This document shows positions 55,116 through 63,945 of a DNA stretch of 64,000 nucleotides, piece by piece. A model generated the notes under the pieces. It was not told where the DNA came from and ran no database searches. It saw only the letters and a list, made by a program, of their open reading frames with translations. This DNA comes from Massilia psychrophila (GTDB lineage Bacteria > Pseudomonadota > Gammaproteobacteria > Burkholderiales > Burkholderiaceae_D). The stretch's first letter is position 1, and each line of letters starts with the position of its first letter. The position numbers were made by a program, and so were the translations under genes. The stretch lies in NCBI RefSeq assembly GCF_002760665.1, contig NZ_PDOB01000005.1:99054-163053 (forward strand), written 5' to 3'.

Positions 55116-56306
55116 ATGGACTTCTCGATTTCAGAACCGCTGCTTGCGCTGCAACAGCGTGTGCGCACCTTCATCCGCGAAGAGGTGATCCCGCTCGAGT
55201 CGGATTGCCGCCAGGGACCGCATGGGCCCGAGGAGGGCCTGCGGCGCGTGTTGATCGAACGCGCGCGGGCCGCAGGCCTGTTGTCGCCCCACGTATCGCC
55301 GCACTACGGCGGCATGGGTTTGTCGCATCATGCCCGCGCGGTCGTGTTCGAAGAAGCCGGCTATTCTCCCCTCGGGCCGATCGCGCTGAATATTTTTGCG
55401 CCCGATGAGGGCAATATGCACCTGCTCGAAGCGGTCGCGACACCGGCCCAGAAAGAGCGATGGCTGCGCCCACTGGCGCTCGGCGAAATACGCTCGTGCT
55501 TTTGCATGACCGAGCCGGCTCCGGGCGCGGGGTCCGACCCGCGCATGCTGGCCACAACCGCAGTGCGCGACGGCGACGACTATGTCATCAACGGCAGCAA
55601 GTGGTTTATTACGGGGGCGAACGGGGCGACCCTGGCCATCATCATGGCGGTGGTTCCCGGTTCCGGCGCGACGATGTTCCTGGCCGATATGTCGGCCAAG
55701 GGCATCGTCATCGAGCGCACCATGGACAGCCTGGACACCTGCTTTCCCGGCGGGCACGGCGTGATCCGGTTCGATCACTTGCGCGTTGCGGCAGCCGACA
55801 TCCTGGGCGCCGAAGGGAGCGGCTTCAGCTTTGCCCAGATTCGCCTGTCGCCAGCCCGCCTGACCCATTGCATGCGATGGCTGGGCGCGGTTCGCCGGGC
55901 GCACGACATCGCTGTCGACTACGCCCGCCATCGCCATGCCTTCGGCCGCCCGATCGGCGAGCACGAGGGGGTTGGCTTTGGCCTGGCGGACAATGACATG
56001 GACATGCATTCGGCGCGCCTGGTCATCATGCACTGCGCCTGGGTGCTGGACCAGGGCGATCTTGCGCTGCGCGAATCGAGTCGTGCGAAAGTCATCGTTT
56101 CGGAAGCCGTCTGGCGGGTCGTCGACCGCTGCGTGCAGATCCTCGGGGGACGCGGGGTGACCGGCGAGTCCCTCGTTGCGCGCATCTTTACCGACATCCG
56201 CGCGTTCCGGATTTATGACGGCCCCTCTGAAGTGCATCGCTGGAGCCTGGCAAAACACCTGTTGAAAAGCCCCCCCTCGCCGGAGAAGCATCATGCACCC
56301 GATTGA
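55116..56306 (+). CDS. Acyl-CoA dehydrogenase, ACAD10/11-like
   Basis: 396 residues from ATG 55116. Typical ACAD fold: FCMTEPAPGAGSDPRML, YVINGSKWFITGANGATLAI, YARHRHAFGRPIGEHEGVGF, RCVQILGGRGVTGESLVARI, and IYDGPSEVHRWSLAKHL. The base position at IYDGPSEVHR has Asp where short/medium-chain ACADs have Glu, as in the ACAD10/11 group. With an APH-type kinase two genes on, it fits 4-phosphoacyl-CoA chemistry in hydroxyacid breakdown (known for ACAD11 and lva enzymes). It overlaps the next gene by 14 bases. Confidence 0.8.
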   Translation: MDFSISEPLLALQQRVRTFIREEVIPLESDCRQGPHGPEEGLRRVLIERARAAGLLSPHVSPHYGGMGLSHHARAVVFEEAGYSPLGPIALNIFAPDEGNMHLLEAVATPAQKERWLRPLALGEIRSCFCMTEPAPGAGSDPRMLATTAVRDGDDYVINGSKWFITGANGATLAIIMAVVPGSGATMFLADMSAKGIVIERTMDSLDTCFPGGHGVIRFDHLRVAAADILGAEGSGFSFAQIRLSPARLTHCMRWLGAVRRAHDIAVDYARHRHAFGRPIGEHEGVGFGLADNDMDMHSARLVIMHCAWVLDQGDLALRESSRAKVIVSEAVWRVVDRCVQILGGRGVTGESLVARIFTDIRAFRIYDGPSEVHRWSLAKHLLKSPPSPEKHHAPD

Positions 56307-57069
56307 TTCGCTGTTCCGATTGGACGGCCGCACGGCGCTGGTGACAGGCGCCTCCAGTGGGCTGGGCCGCCACTTTGCGATAACCCTGGCCAGAGCCGGC
56401 GCGCGCGTGGCGATCGCCGCGCGTCGCACCGACCGCCTGAAAGCAACATGCGCCGAACTTGAAGCCTTCGGGCAACAGGCGGTGTCGGTACACATGGATG
56501 TCACCGATGCGTCCTCGGTGCGCGCCGCGTTTGCGGAACTCGACAAATCATTCGGCACGCCCGACATCGTCGTCAACAACGCCGGGGTCGCTATCTTTCG
56601 TCCGGCACTGGAGCAATCCGAACACGATTGGGACACAGTCATCGACACTAACCTGAAGGGAGCGTGGATGGTATCAACGGAGGCGGCACGGCGCTTGACG
56701 GCCGCCGGCCAGCAAGGATCGATCATCAATATCGCCTCGATTACAGGCGCCAGGCCGGCAGGCGGCGTGGCGCCCTACTGTGCGTCGAAAGCCGGACTGA
56801 TTCATCTGACCAAAGCCATGGCGCTGGAATGGGCCGCTGCCGGTATCCGGGTCAATGCGCTGTCGCCAGGCTATATCAGCACCGAACTCAACCATGACTT
56901 CCTGCACTCCGAGGTGGGCGAACGCCTCAGGAAGCGCATTCCACAACGGCGCTTCGGCGCAGCCGAGCACCTCGATGGCCCGTTGCTGCTATTGGCGTCG
57001 CAGGCCGGCAGCTATATGTCCGGCACGATCCTGAACGTCGATGGCGGTCATTTGGTGAGCACGCTATGA
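56293..57069 (+). CDS. Short-chain dehydrogenase/reductase
   Basis: 258 residues of the classical SDR family: LVTGASSGLGRHFA (NAD(P) loop), NNAGVAIF, IASITGARPAGGVAPYCASKAG (Ser and YxxxK) and SPGYISTELN. It oxidises or reduces an alcohol/ketone on the acyl chain, comparable with LvaD. Overlaps both neighbours (ACAD by 14 bases, kinase by 4), showing one tight operon. Confidence 0.9.
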   Translation: MHPIDSLFRLDGRTALVTGASSGLGRHFAITLARAGARVAIAARRTDRLKATCAELEAFGQQAVSVHMDVTDASSVRAAFAELDKSFGTPDIVVNNAGVAIFRPALEQSEHDWDTVIDTNLKGAWMVSTEAARRLTAAGQQGSIINIASITGARPAGGVAPYCASKAGLIHLTKAMALEWAAAGIRVNALSPGYISTELNHDFLHSEVGERLRKRIPQRRFGAAEHLDGPLLLLASQAGSYMSGTILNVDGGHLVSTL

Positions 57070-58115
57070 CCACCAGCAACAGCGGCGAGCCGCAGCCGCC
57101 ATTTTCAGCGCAGCAGCACAGCGCGCTGGCGCACTATCTGCGCACCCATGTCGGACAATTTTCCGGGTTGCCTGTGCTAAAAGCGCTTACTGGCGGCCAG
57201 TCGAATCCGACTTACCTGGTCGATGCCGGCGGCGAGAGCTATGTCCTGCGCAAGAAGCCTCCCGGCAAACTTCTCAATTCTGCCCACGCAATCGAGCGCG
57301 AGTACCGGATCCTTTCCGCGCTGCGCGATAGCAGCGTGCCCGTGCCACAAGTGCACGCGCTTTGCGAAGACCCCTCGATTATTGGCTCCCCTTTTTACGT
57401 CATGGCGTTCGTGCAGGGCCGCACTTTCGTGGATCCGTCGCTGCCTGCGGTGCCGGCAGCACAGCGCTCGGCGATCTATGACGAGTTAAATCGGGTGATC
57501 TGCACACTTCACAAACTCGACTTTGCCGCATATGGGCTTGAGGACTTTGGCAAGCCTGCCAATTTTTTGGAGCGACAACTCAACAGATGGACCCGGCAAT
57601 ATCGCGAAAGCGAGACTGAAAAGATCCCCGCCATGGAGCATCTGATCGCATGGTTGCCGCAAAACCTGCCGGTAACTGGGGAAACGTCGATCGTGCATGG
57701 CGATTTTCGCATCGACAACATGATCTTCCATCCTACCGAGCCACGCATCCTGGCCGTTCTGGATTGGGAGTTGTCCACGTTAGGCAACCCTTTGATCGAC
57801 TTCGCGTACCATTGCATGTCGTGGCGCGTCACTCCGGAAGAGTTCAGAGGCCTGCACGGCCACGATCTGGCGACGCTGGGAATCCCGTGCGAAGATGAAT
57901 ACGTCAGGAAGTATTGCCGGCAAACGGAACGCGAAGACATTCCACACTGGAATTACTACATTGTGTTTAATATGTTCCGCATGGCAGCTATACTCCAGGG
58001 CATTTGGTGGCGCGCTAAAAACGGCAATGCTTCCAGCCCGGAAGCTGAAAAAACCGGCCGCCTGGCCATTCCAATGGCGCAGGCGGGTTGGAGGCAGGTT
58101 GAGCAAATGCTGTAA
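57066..58115 (+). CDS. APH-family kinase, ACAD10/11 N-domain-like
   Basis: 349 residues of the aminoglycoside-phosphotransferase fold: LTGGQSNPTYLVDAGGESYV, IEREYRILSALRDSSVPVPQ, SIVHGDFRIDNMIFHP (Brenner motif), VLDWELSTLGNPLIDFAYH (Asp-Phe/Asp box). This matches the N-terminal domain of ACAD10/11 and LvaA, kinases that phosphorylate a 4-hydroxyacyl-CoA before elimination, rather than antibiotic kinases. Its operon includes the ACAD that would act next. A GntR gene follows 49 bases on. Confidence 0.85.
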   Translation: MTTSNSGEPQPPFSAQQHSALAHYLRTHVGQFSGLPVLKALTGGQSNPTYLVDAGGESYVLRKKPPGKLLNSAHAIEREYRILSALRDSSVPVPQVHALCEDPSIIGSPFYVMAFVQGRTFVDPSLPAVPAAQRSAIYDELNRVICTLHKLDFAAYGLEDFGKPANFLERQLNRWTRQYRESETEKIPAMEHLIAWLPQNLPVTGETSIVHGDFRIDNMIFHPTEPRILAVLDWELSTLGNPLIDFAYHCMSWRVTPEEFRGLHGHDLATLGIPCEDEYVRKYCRQTEREDIPHWNYYIVFNMFRMAAILQGIWWRAKNGNASSPEAEKTGRLAIPMAQAGWRQVEQML

Positions 58116-58164
58116 ATACCGCGGCGAGCATCTGTAAACCGGGCTTTAACAAGGATATTGGTTT

Positions 58165-58866
58165 ATGAAAGAATTATCAGCAACTCCGACGGTGGTCGAT
58201 CGCGTCTACCAGGCGATTATTACCGAGATTTCGGAAGGCAAATTTTCACCCGGCTCGCGCATTATCCAGGAACAAATTGCCCAGAAACTGGGGGTATCGC
58301 GCCAACCGGTACAGCAAGCCCTGCTCCTGCTGCGCAATCAAGGTGTGCTACAGAGCGCGCCTGGCCGCGGGTTGATTGTCGCGCCAATAGATCTTGATTA
58401 CGTAAAGAACCTGTACGATATTCGCGCCGTCGTGGAAGGATTGGCATGCGCACTTGCCGCCAAAGAAAATTCGGCGTTAGCCGCAAAACAAGGACCCAAG
58501 CTCATCAAGAATGGATTCAGCGCCGTCAAGAGCGGGTCTGTCGCCAACATGATCGCCGCGGACATGAAATTTCATGAGCTGATATATAGCCTGTCGGGTA
58601 ATCCACTGATCCAGCTTGAAATGGATGCACATTGGATCCAGACACAGCGCGTGATGGGCGAGGTCCTGATGCGCGACGAAACGCCACGCAATATCTGGAA
58701 TCAGCATGAGCTCATTCTTGACGCAATCATCAAAGGTGATGCCGCGGACGCCGAACGTCTGGCGCGCGAACATATCACCACGGCGGCAAAATTCATGATC
58801 CAGCGCATGCGTAGCGCCGCCGATAGCACCGCGCACGCTGTGGCCACAGCCAACAACGTAGCATAG
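58165..58866 (+). CDS. GntR-family (FCD) transcriptional regulator
   Basis: 233 residues. Winged HTH with QEQIAQKLGVSRQPVQQALL and RGLIVAPIDLDYVKNLYDIR; C-terminal FCD ligand domain with AADMKFHELIYSLSGNPLIQ and His residues for a metal-bound acid. It is the last gene of the operon and likely represses it, probably at the palindrome near 53106. Ribosome site AAGGA. Confidence 0.9.
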   Translation: MKELSATPTVVDRVYQAIITEISEGKFSPGSRIIQEQIAQKLGVSRQPVQQALLLLRNQGVLQSAPGRGLIVAPIDLDYVKNLYDIRAVVEGLACALAAKENSALAAKQGPKLIKNGFSAVKSGSVANMIAADMKFHELIYSLSGNPLIQLEMDAHWIQTQRVMGEVLMRDETPRNIWNQHELILDAIIKGDAADAERLAREHITTAAKFMIQRMRSAADSTAHAVATANNVA

Positions 58867-59194
58867 CGAAAACGGCCAAGCGGACCGGCTCGACATAAGA
58901 CTTCCTTATCGGGCCGCCCTCAATTCGTATTCGTATTTTTCCTGAGACGATTGGTACACTACCTACAGTATCACGAGGCCCAAAGCAATGACAGCCGTTA
59001 TCGCGGCTACGCGTCCATGGAACCAATTCCGCTTTATCCGGTGGCTTCAGTCCCGGCGCTATTTGAATGATCGATTCAAACACCATGCAACCGGGCCGGA
59101 AAATCATGGTACTTGCGGGGGGGCGCTGTCGCGGTTGCGGGCCTCCGCACCGCCAAGCTAAAGTCAGGACTAATGTTGCACCACGAATGCTCCT
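58867..59194. other. Gene-free stretch
   Basis: About 330 bases with no supported gene on either strand. Likely a mix of a 3' flank and the promoter of the former lysR gene. A G run at 59117-59123 is noted. Confidence 0.4.
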
Positions 59195-60104
59195 ATGGAA
59201 CTCCGCTAGCTTCGCTATTTCATCGCGATTGCCGATCACGGCTCACTGTCCCGCGCTGCAACTGCATTGCATATCGTCCAACCAGCGCTGACACAGCCAA
59301 TACATTTACTGGAGGATGAATTAGGCGTTTTACTGTTGCACAGGTCGTCGAGAGGAGTTGTTCCGACCGATGCGGGGCGAAAATTTTATGAACACGCCCA
59401 AGCTATCACGAAGCAAGTAAGCGACTGTAAAGCCGGCATGACCCAACTGGCAAACCACCCTTCGGGCTTTGTCGCACTTGGTATACCGCAAAGTATTTCC
59501 GGCATTCTGGCATTCTGGCATTGCCATTATTAAAGGCTGCCCGCGAGCGCCATCCGGAAATAACGATTCAACTTACCGAAAAATTATCAGGCACACTGAC
59601 CGAACAACTTTTCTCGAGTCTCCTCAATCTTGCCATTTTATTCGATGATGACAATCTTGGGAGATTCAAGACGACAGTAATGGTCGAGGAGAAAATGATG
59701 CTCATCACTGCCGCCAATTCAAGATTTGCGCCATGCGGCTTTAGCATCGCACTGGAAGCACGGCGTTCGTCCGCGCGTCGAACAAATCGCACGTGTTGCA
59801 GGCCTTGCACTGCAAAACGTCATCGAGATCAACTCGGTGGGAATATTGAAATCCGCGCTGATGGCAGACCATGGGGTAACGATACAGGCTCTTGCGCCGA
59901 TGATGCCGGAAGCCGGCACCGGCGACCTCATCGCCTTGTGTGCATCGAAAAATATTCCACTCAATAGCGCCGCAACCGCCGTCGAGCGCCTGGTGTTATC
60001 CGTCGTGGACGGCGCAATGCCGAAGCGGAAATTGGATAAATGCACGTTCTGTCGCGTTGTCGCCGCTGACACTGCCGGGTCATGCCCGGCGACCACTCGC
60101 GTGA
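59195..60104 (+). pseudogene. Decayed LysR-family regulator gene
   Basis: Reading through defects gives a LysR protein: MELR(stop)LRYFIAIADHGSLSRAA, ALHIVQPALTQPIHLLEDEL, DAGRKFYEHAQAITKQV, then ISGILALPLLKAARERHPEI and VIEINSVGILKSALMADHGV. Lesions: TAG at codon 5 (59207-59209), a tandem duplication of GGCATTCT at 59501-59516 that shifts the frame, a further frame change near 59720, a short deletion around 59935 and another frame change near 60015. The last part reads QCRSGNWINARSVALSPLTL to a stop at 60102-60104. It resembles nitrogen-assimilation/aromatic-acid LysR proteins. Non-functional. Confidence 0.8.
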
Positions 60105-60250
60105 AAACGCAGATTTCAGGTCTGTGTCGATATAGTCGTGCCCGGGACAGGCCCGCTGGACCATTCATCGTTCGTAGGGGCGCGCGGGCGATGGGCGAAA
60201 CTCTCCCCCGCACCATGTTCGAGCTACTGACTAAAACCGAAAAGTCGAGC

Positions 60251-61720
60251 TTAGCGGCCGCGCAAAATGGCGCCGAGCACGGCTAGGCCATGCTTGATCT
60301 CGGGCACAGGGATGGCTGCAAACCCCAGCACCAGGCCGGGCGCTACTGCGCACACGGCGCTGGCGCCGGGATCGGCGTAAAAAGACAAGGGCCGCAATTC
60401 GATACCACGCGCAGCGCCGGCACTGGCCACCTCAGCTTCGTTTTGCTGACGGCGAAAGTAGACGCACAGATCGAGTCCGCCATCGGCTGGGCCACATTTG
60501 AGCACATCGCCAAGCTCGTGCGCGATACCAGCCAACAGGGCCGCGCGGCGCTCGGAGTTGGCTTCGCGCGTGCGCTTGATATGGCGCCCGAAATGGCCTT
60601 CGGCGATGAAGTCGGCCAGCGCCATTTGCGGCACGATAGCCGTATGGCGATCGATTACAGACTTGGCACACACGAGCGCGTCAACCAGCGCCGGCGGTGC
60701 CACCAGATAACCTAGACGCAGACCAGGAAACAGCACTTTCGACAAGGTGCCGACGTAGACTACGCAAGCGGCGCGGTCCAGGCTTTGTAACGACGCCAGC
60801 GGCGGCCCTGTGTAGCGGTATTCGCTGTCGTAATCGTCTTCAATCACCCAAGCTTTGTTGCGTGCCGCCCAGTCCAGCAATTCCAGGCGGCGCTGCAAAC
60901 TCATCGTCACGCCAAGCGGCAGTTGATGCGATGGCGTCACATACACCAGCTTCGCCTGCGGACAGTGCGCCGCCCCGTACGCCACATTCAAGCCTTGCTC
61001 ATCGACCGGCACTGCACACACGTGCGCGCCGGCCGCGTACAAAGGACCACTGGCGCCGCGATAGCCGGGCGATTCGATCCAAGCCGCGTCGCCCGGCCCG
61101 AGCAGCAAATTCGACAGCAGGAACAGCGCCTGCTGCGAACCGGAAGTCATAATAATTTGTTCTGGCGTGCACTGAACGCCGCGCGACGTTTTCAGGTAAA
61201 TGCACAACAGTTCACGCAAGGGCAAATAGCCAGCCGGGTCGCTATAGCCGAGATGATGGTCGGGATGGCGCAAGCGGCGCGCTTCCAGACGGCTCCATAC
61301 GGCAAATGGAAATTGTTCAAGGCCCGGCATGCCGACCCGGAAGGCGCAGTTTTTGCCCTGGTGATAGCGAGTTTGGCCCAACGCCGCCACAAAGCCTGCG
61401 CCGCGCGCCGATAACGGCCGCAGCAAGCCGAGCGCCGCGCATGCACGCGGTCTTTGCGGCAGTTGCAGGGTGACGAAAGTGCCTTTGCCAATGGCGCCGC
61501 ACAAATACCCTTCGGCCGTCAGTTGCGCATAAGCGTTCAAGACGGTCTGGCGTGAGATGGCCAGCAGCCGGCAAAAGGTGCGGGTCGGCGGCAATTGCAT
61601 GCCAGGGTTGATGGTGCCGTTCAAAATCGCGCCTTTGATGCCTTCGTACAACTGGCGGAACAATGGTGTTTTCGCGCTGCGCTCGAGCGGCAACGCGGCA
61701 AGGATTCGGTTGACGTGCAT
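60251..61720 (-). CDS. MocR/PdxR-type regulator (GntR plus aminotransferase domain)
   Basis: 489 residues. N-terminal GntR winged helix (PLFRQLYEGIKGAILNGTIN; LLAISRQTVLNAYAQLTAEG) joined to a fold-type-I PLP domain: IIMTSGSQQALFLLSNLLLG, WVIEDDYDSEYRYTGPPLAS, and VYVGTLSKVLFPGLRLGYLV with the PLP Lys in GTLSKV. Such regulators sense vitamin B6, amino acids or amines. It is divergent from a GNAT-OsmC-PaiB operon across a 126-bp region with palindromes, so it probably controls both. Confidence 0.92.
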   Translation of the reverse strand: MHVNRILAALPLERSAKTPLFRQLYEGIKGAILNGTINPGMQLPPTRTFCRLLAISRQTVLNAYAQLTAEGYLCGAIGKGTFVTLQLPQRPRACAALGLLRPLSARGAGFVAALGQTRYHQGKNCAFRVGMPGLEQFPFAVWSRLEARRLRHPDHHLGYSDPAGYLPLRELLCIYLKTSRGVQCTPEQIIMTSGSQQALFLLSNLLLGPGDAAWIESPGYRGASGPLYAAGAHVCAVPVDEQGLNVAYGAAHCPQAKLVYVTPSHQLPLGVTMSLQRRLELLDWAARNKAWVIEDDYDSEYRYTGPPLASLQSLDRAACVVYVGTLSKVLFPGLRLGYLVAPPALVDALVCAKSVIDRHTAIVPQMALADFIAEGHFGRHIKRTREANSERRAALLAGIAHELGDVLKCGPADGGLDLCVYFRRQQNEAEVASAGAARGIELRPLSFYADPGASAVCAVAPGLVLGFAAIPVPEIKHGLAVLGAILRGR

Positions 61721-61736
61721 TGAAGCTCCTGAAATT

Positions 61737-61778
61737 GGTATTTTTAAAATACCATTTAATGGCTATTTCAAAAAGCCA
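61737..61778. promoter_or_regulatory. Palindromes in the MocR/GNAT divergent promoter
   Basis: GGTATTTT-t-AAAATACC is a perfect 17-bp palindrome (61737-61753), and TGGCT-ATTTCAAAA-AGCCA (61760-61778) is a second inverted repeat. They probably bind the MocR-type regulator encoded alongside. Confidence 0.55.
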
Positions 61779-61846
61779 AAATTTTTCTTATGATGAAACT
61801 AACCTCTCAACTTTTCACATAATCTCTTTCAACAAAGGCGGCATCC

Positions 61847-62245
61847 ATGCAAAAGTTTCGCTTCGAGCGCGGCTACGCCATGACCGGCGCCGAGCTCGCG
61901 TCTGTATTTGCTCGCTCCGGCATCAACCGCCCGACCGCAGATCAACCGCGCATGCAGCAAATGGCGGATACGGCCGACTTGCTAGTGACGGCGTGGGATG
62001 GCGATTTCCTGGTCGGCGTGGCGCGTTCCCTGACCGATTTTTGCGCGGCTTGCTACCTGGCCGATCTGGCGGTGGACCGCACTTACCAGAAGCTCGGCAT
62101 CGGTGCCCAATTGGTGCAAGAAACTCGCAGCGCGATCGGCAGCACAGCCATGCTGTTGCTGCTGGCGGCGCCGACGGCGATGGCGTATTACCCGAAAATC
62201 GGCTTTATCTCGGTAGAAAATGGCTGGATCAGCCGCAAACCTTGA
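61847..62245 (+). CDS. GNAT-family acetyltransferase
   Basis: 132 residues: LLVTAWDGDFLVGVARSLTD, CYLADLAVDRTYQKLGIGAQ, LVQETRSAIGSTAMLLLLAA, MAYYPKIGFISVENGW. The QKLGIGAQL loop is the acetyl-CoA-binding motif. Substrate unknown, perhaps a small amine. First gene of a three-gene operon controlled by the divergent MocR regulator; the next gene starts 17 bases on. Confidence 0.88.
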   Translation: MQKFRFERGYAMTGAELASVFARSGINRPTADQPRMQQMADTADLLVTAWDGDFLVGVARSLTDFCAACYLADLAVDRTYQKLGIGAQLVQETRSAIGSTAMLLLLAAPTAMAYYPKIGFISVENGWISRKP

Positions 62246-62262
62246 ACATGACAGGAACATTG

Positions 62263-62727
62263 ATGCAATTCGAAGCCAAAATAGTATGGGAAAGAAACAG
62301 CCAGGAATTCTTGGATCAGCGGTATGACCGCGCCCATGAGTGGCAGTTTGACGGCGGCTTGCGCGTACCGGCGTCATCGTCGCCATTGTCGGTGCCGCTG
62401 CCAATGTCGAACCCGGCTAATGTCGATCCAGAAGAGGCATTGGTGGCGGCCGTATCAAGCTGCCACATGCTATTTTTTTTATCGCTGACGGCAAAAAATG
62501 GCTTCAGCGTTGACCATTACAGCGATCATGCACTGGGCCAGCTCGGCAAAAATGCCGAGCATAAAATGGCGCTAACAATCATTACCCTGCGTCCAGACGT
62601 CATTTTTTCAGGCACCATGCGGCCCGATACACAACAGCTGGCAGCACTGCATCATGCAGCTCATGAGCAGTGTTACATCGCCAACTCACTGAAGACCGAT
62701 GTGCGCGTCGAAGCGATTGCCCCTTGA
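62263..62727 (+). CDS. OsmC-family protein
   Basis: 154 residues from ATG 62263 (AGGA upstream); an ATG at 62248 is a less likely start. The frame reads MQFEAKIVWERNSQEFLDQR, MSNPANVDPEEALVAAVSSC, HMLFFLSLTAKNGFSVDHYS, ITLRPDVIFSGTM and CYIANSLKTDVRVEAIAP. OsmC/Ohr proteins reduce organic hydroperoxides using paired cysteines: one is in VAAVSSCHM, the other at HEQCYIANSL. Stop overlaps the next start as TGATG. Confidence 0.9.
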   Translation: MQFEAKIVWERNSQEFLDQRYDRAHEWQFDGGLRVPASSSPLSVPLPMSNPANVDPEEALVAAVSSCHMLFFLSLTAKNGFSVDHYSDHALGQLGKNAEHKMALTIITLRPDVIFSGTMRPDTQQLAALHHAAHEQCYIANSLKTDVRVEAIAP

Positions 62728-63350
62728 TGTATACGCCAAAACACTTTAACGAAACGCGCCTGGAGGTGCTGCATCAATTGATCCACAGCCACCCACTCGC
62801 CACGTTGATTACGCTGGACGGCGGCAGTCTGTGCGCCGATCACATCCCGTTCGAGTTGACCGCACCAAGCGTCGCTGCGCCCTTTGGCGTCTTGCGCGGC
62901 CACGTCGCGCGCGCCAATCCATTATGGCGCCATGCACAGGCAGGCGACGTGCTGGCGGTATTTAAGGGCCCGCAAGCCTATATCAGCCCGGCTTGGTATG
63001 AAGAAAAATCCATCAGCGGCAAAGTCGTACCGACTTTCAATTATGCGGTGGTGCACGCCCACGGCCCGCTGCGCATCATCGACGACGCCCAGCAATTACT
63101 GGCCCTGCTCGAACGTCTGACCAATCGGCACGAAGCGGTTCGTAGCGCACCATGGCAAGTGAGCGATGCGCCATCCGCTTTCATCGAGCAAATAATGACG
63201 GCCATTGTCGGCATTGAAATACCGATTGCACATCTTGAAGGAAAATGGAAGATCAGCCAGAACCGCTCGGGACCCGACCAGAGCAGCATCGCAGCAGGCT
63301 TGTCTGGGGATGGCAATGCAGCGATGGCGGCGCTGATGACCGGCCAATAA
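62727..63350 (+). CDS. PaiB-like FMN-binding protein
   Basis: 207 residues from ATG 62727. FMN_bind_2/PaiB family: MYTPKHFNETRLEVLHQLIH, PLATLITLDGGSLCADHIPF, LAVFKGPQAYISPAWYEEKS, VPTFNYAVVHAHGPLRI, LEGKWKISQNRSGPDQSSI. PaiB binds flavin and in Bacillus accompanies the polyamine acetyltransferase PaiA, matching the GNAT two genes upstream. Last gene of the operon. Confidence 0.9.
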   Translation: MYTPKHFNETRLEVLHQLIHSHPLATLITLDGGSLCADHIPFELTAPSVAAPFGVLRGHVARANPLWRHAQAGDVLAVFKGPQAYISPAWYEEKSISGKVVPTFNYAVVHAHGPLRIIDDAQQLLALLERLTNRHEAVRSAPWQVSDAPSAFIEQIMTAIVGIEIPIAHLEGKWKISQNRSGPDQSSIAAGLSGDGNAAMAALMTGQ

Positions 63351-63424
63351 GCATCCCGTCATCAGTGTAGGCTTGTTGAAGATGTGACTTGCGACCTTAC
63401 TACGCACTCAACTGGACGCGGATA

Positions 63425-63815
63425 TCAAGCCATTTGACCAGCCTCGCAATGTTTGGCTGCGCGGCATCTGGCGATCCTGATGGTCGGCGGCGCCCCCTCG
63501 ACCGTCTTGCCCTCCTTGATCACATCGCCCGCCTGCACTAAAGTCGACACCGCTGATGCGATGCCGCTCTTGTAATGCGCAATGACCTTGGCGCCGGTGG
63601 CAGCAGCGACCACGGCCGCGTTGCCACCGGTATGGTCGCTGTGCTCATGGCTGTTCAGCAGCTGCGTAATTTGCCGGCCACGCACGCTTGCCAGCGTCAG
63701 GCATTTTTCGTGATCCAGCGGATCAATCGCGAGGGCTCCACGGGTTTCCGGGCAGGCAAATCAGGTAATTAAAATTGCGGTAGGCATTGCCAGTCCAGAT
63801 CCGTTCAACAATCAT
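63425..63815 (-). pseudogene. Decayed GloB-like metallo-beta-lactamase-fold hydrolase
   Basis: From ATG 63815 the reading gives MIVERIWTGNAYRNFNYLIC, then a frame break at a tandem TGCC duplication (plus strand GGCAGGCA, 63751-63758). Deleting one copy restores PETRGALAIDPLDHEKCLTL, then QITQLLNSHEHSDHTGGNAA with the HxHxDH metal motif, and ATGAKVIAHYKSG. After GDVIKEGKTVE the text departs into APPTIRIARCRAAKHCEAGQ and stops; the C-terminal part of the enzyme is lost. Related to hydroxyacylglutathione hydrolase-type proteins. Not functional. Confidence 0.75.
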
Positions 63816-63945
63816 GCGTTTCTTTCTTCGCCGCTCTTAAACATCATTCTAATGCGCGTAACCTAGTTGGATTGTAACTATTCAGCCGCACTAAACCCCG
63901 CAATTAGCAGTTGTAAACAATGCTGGTTTGCCGCATCATCCCGCC

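Noticed and set aside
57066..58115. Aminoglycoside resistance kinase
   Set aside because: Sequence style and operon (ACAD, SDR, CoA ligase) fit the ACAD10/11-LvaA kinase group, not antibiotic kinases.
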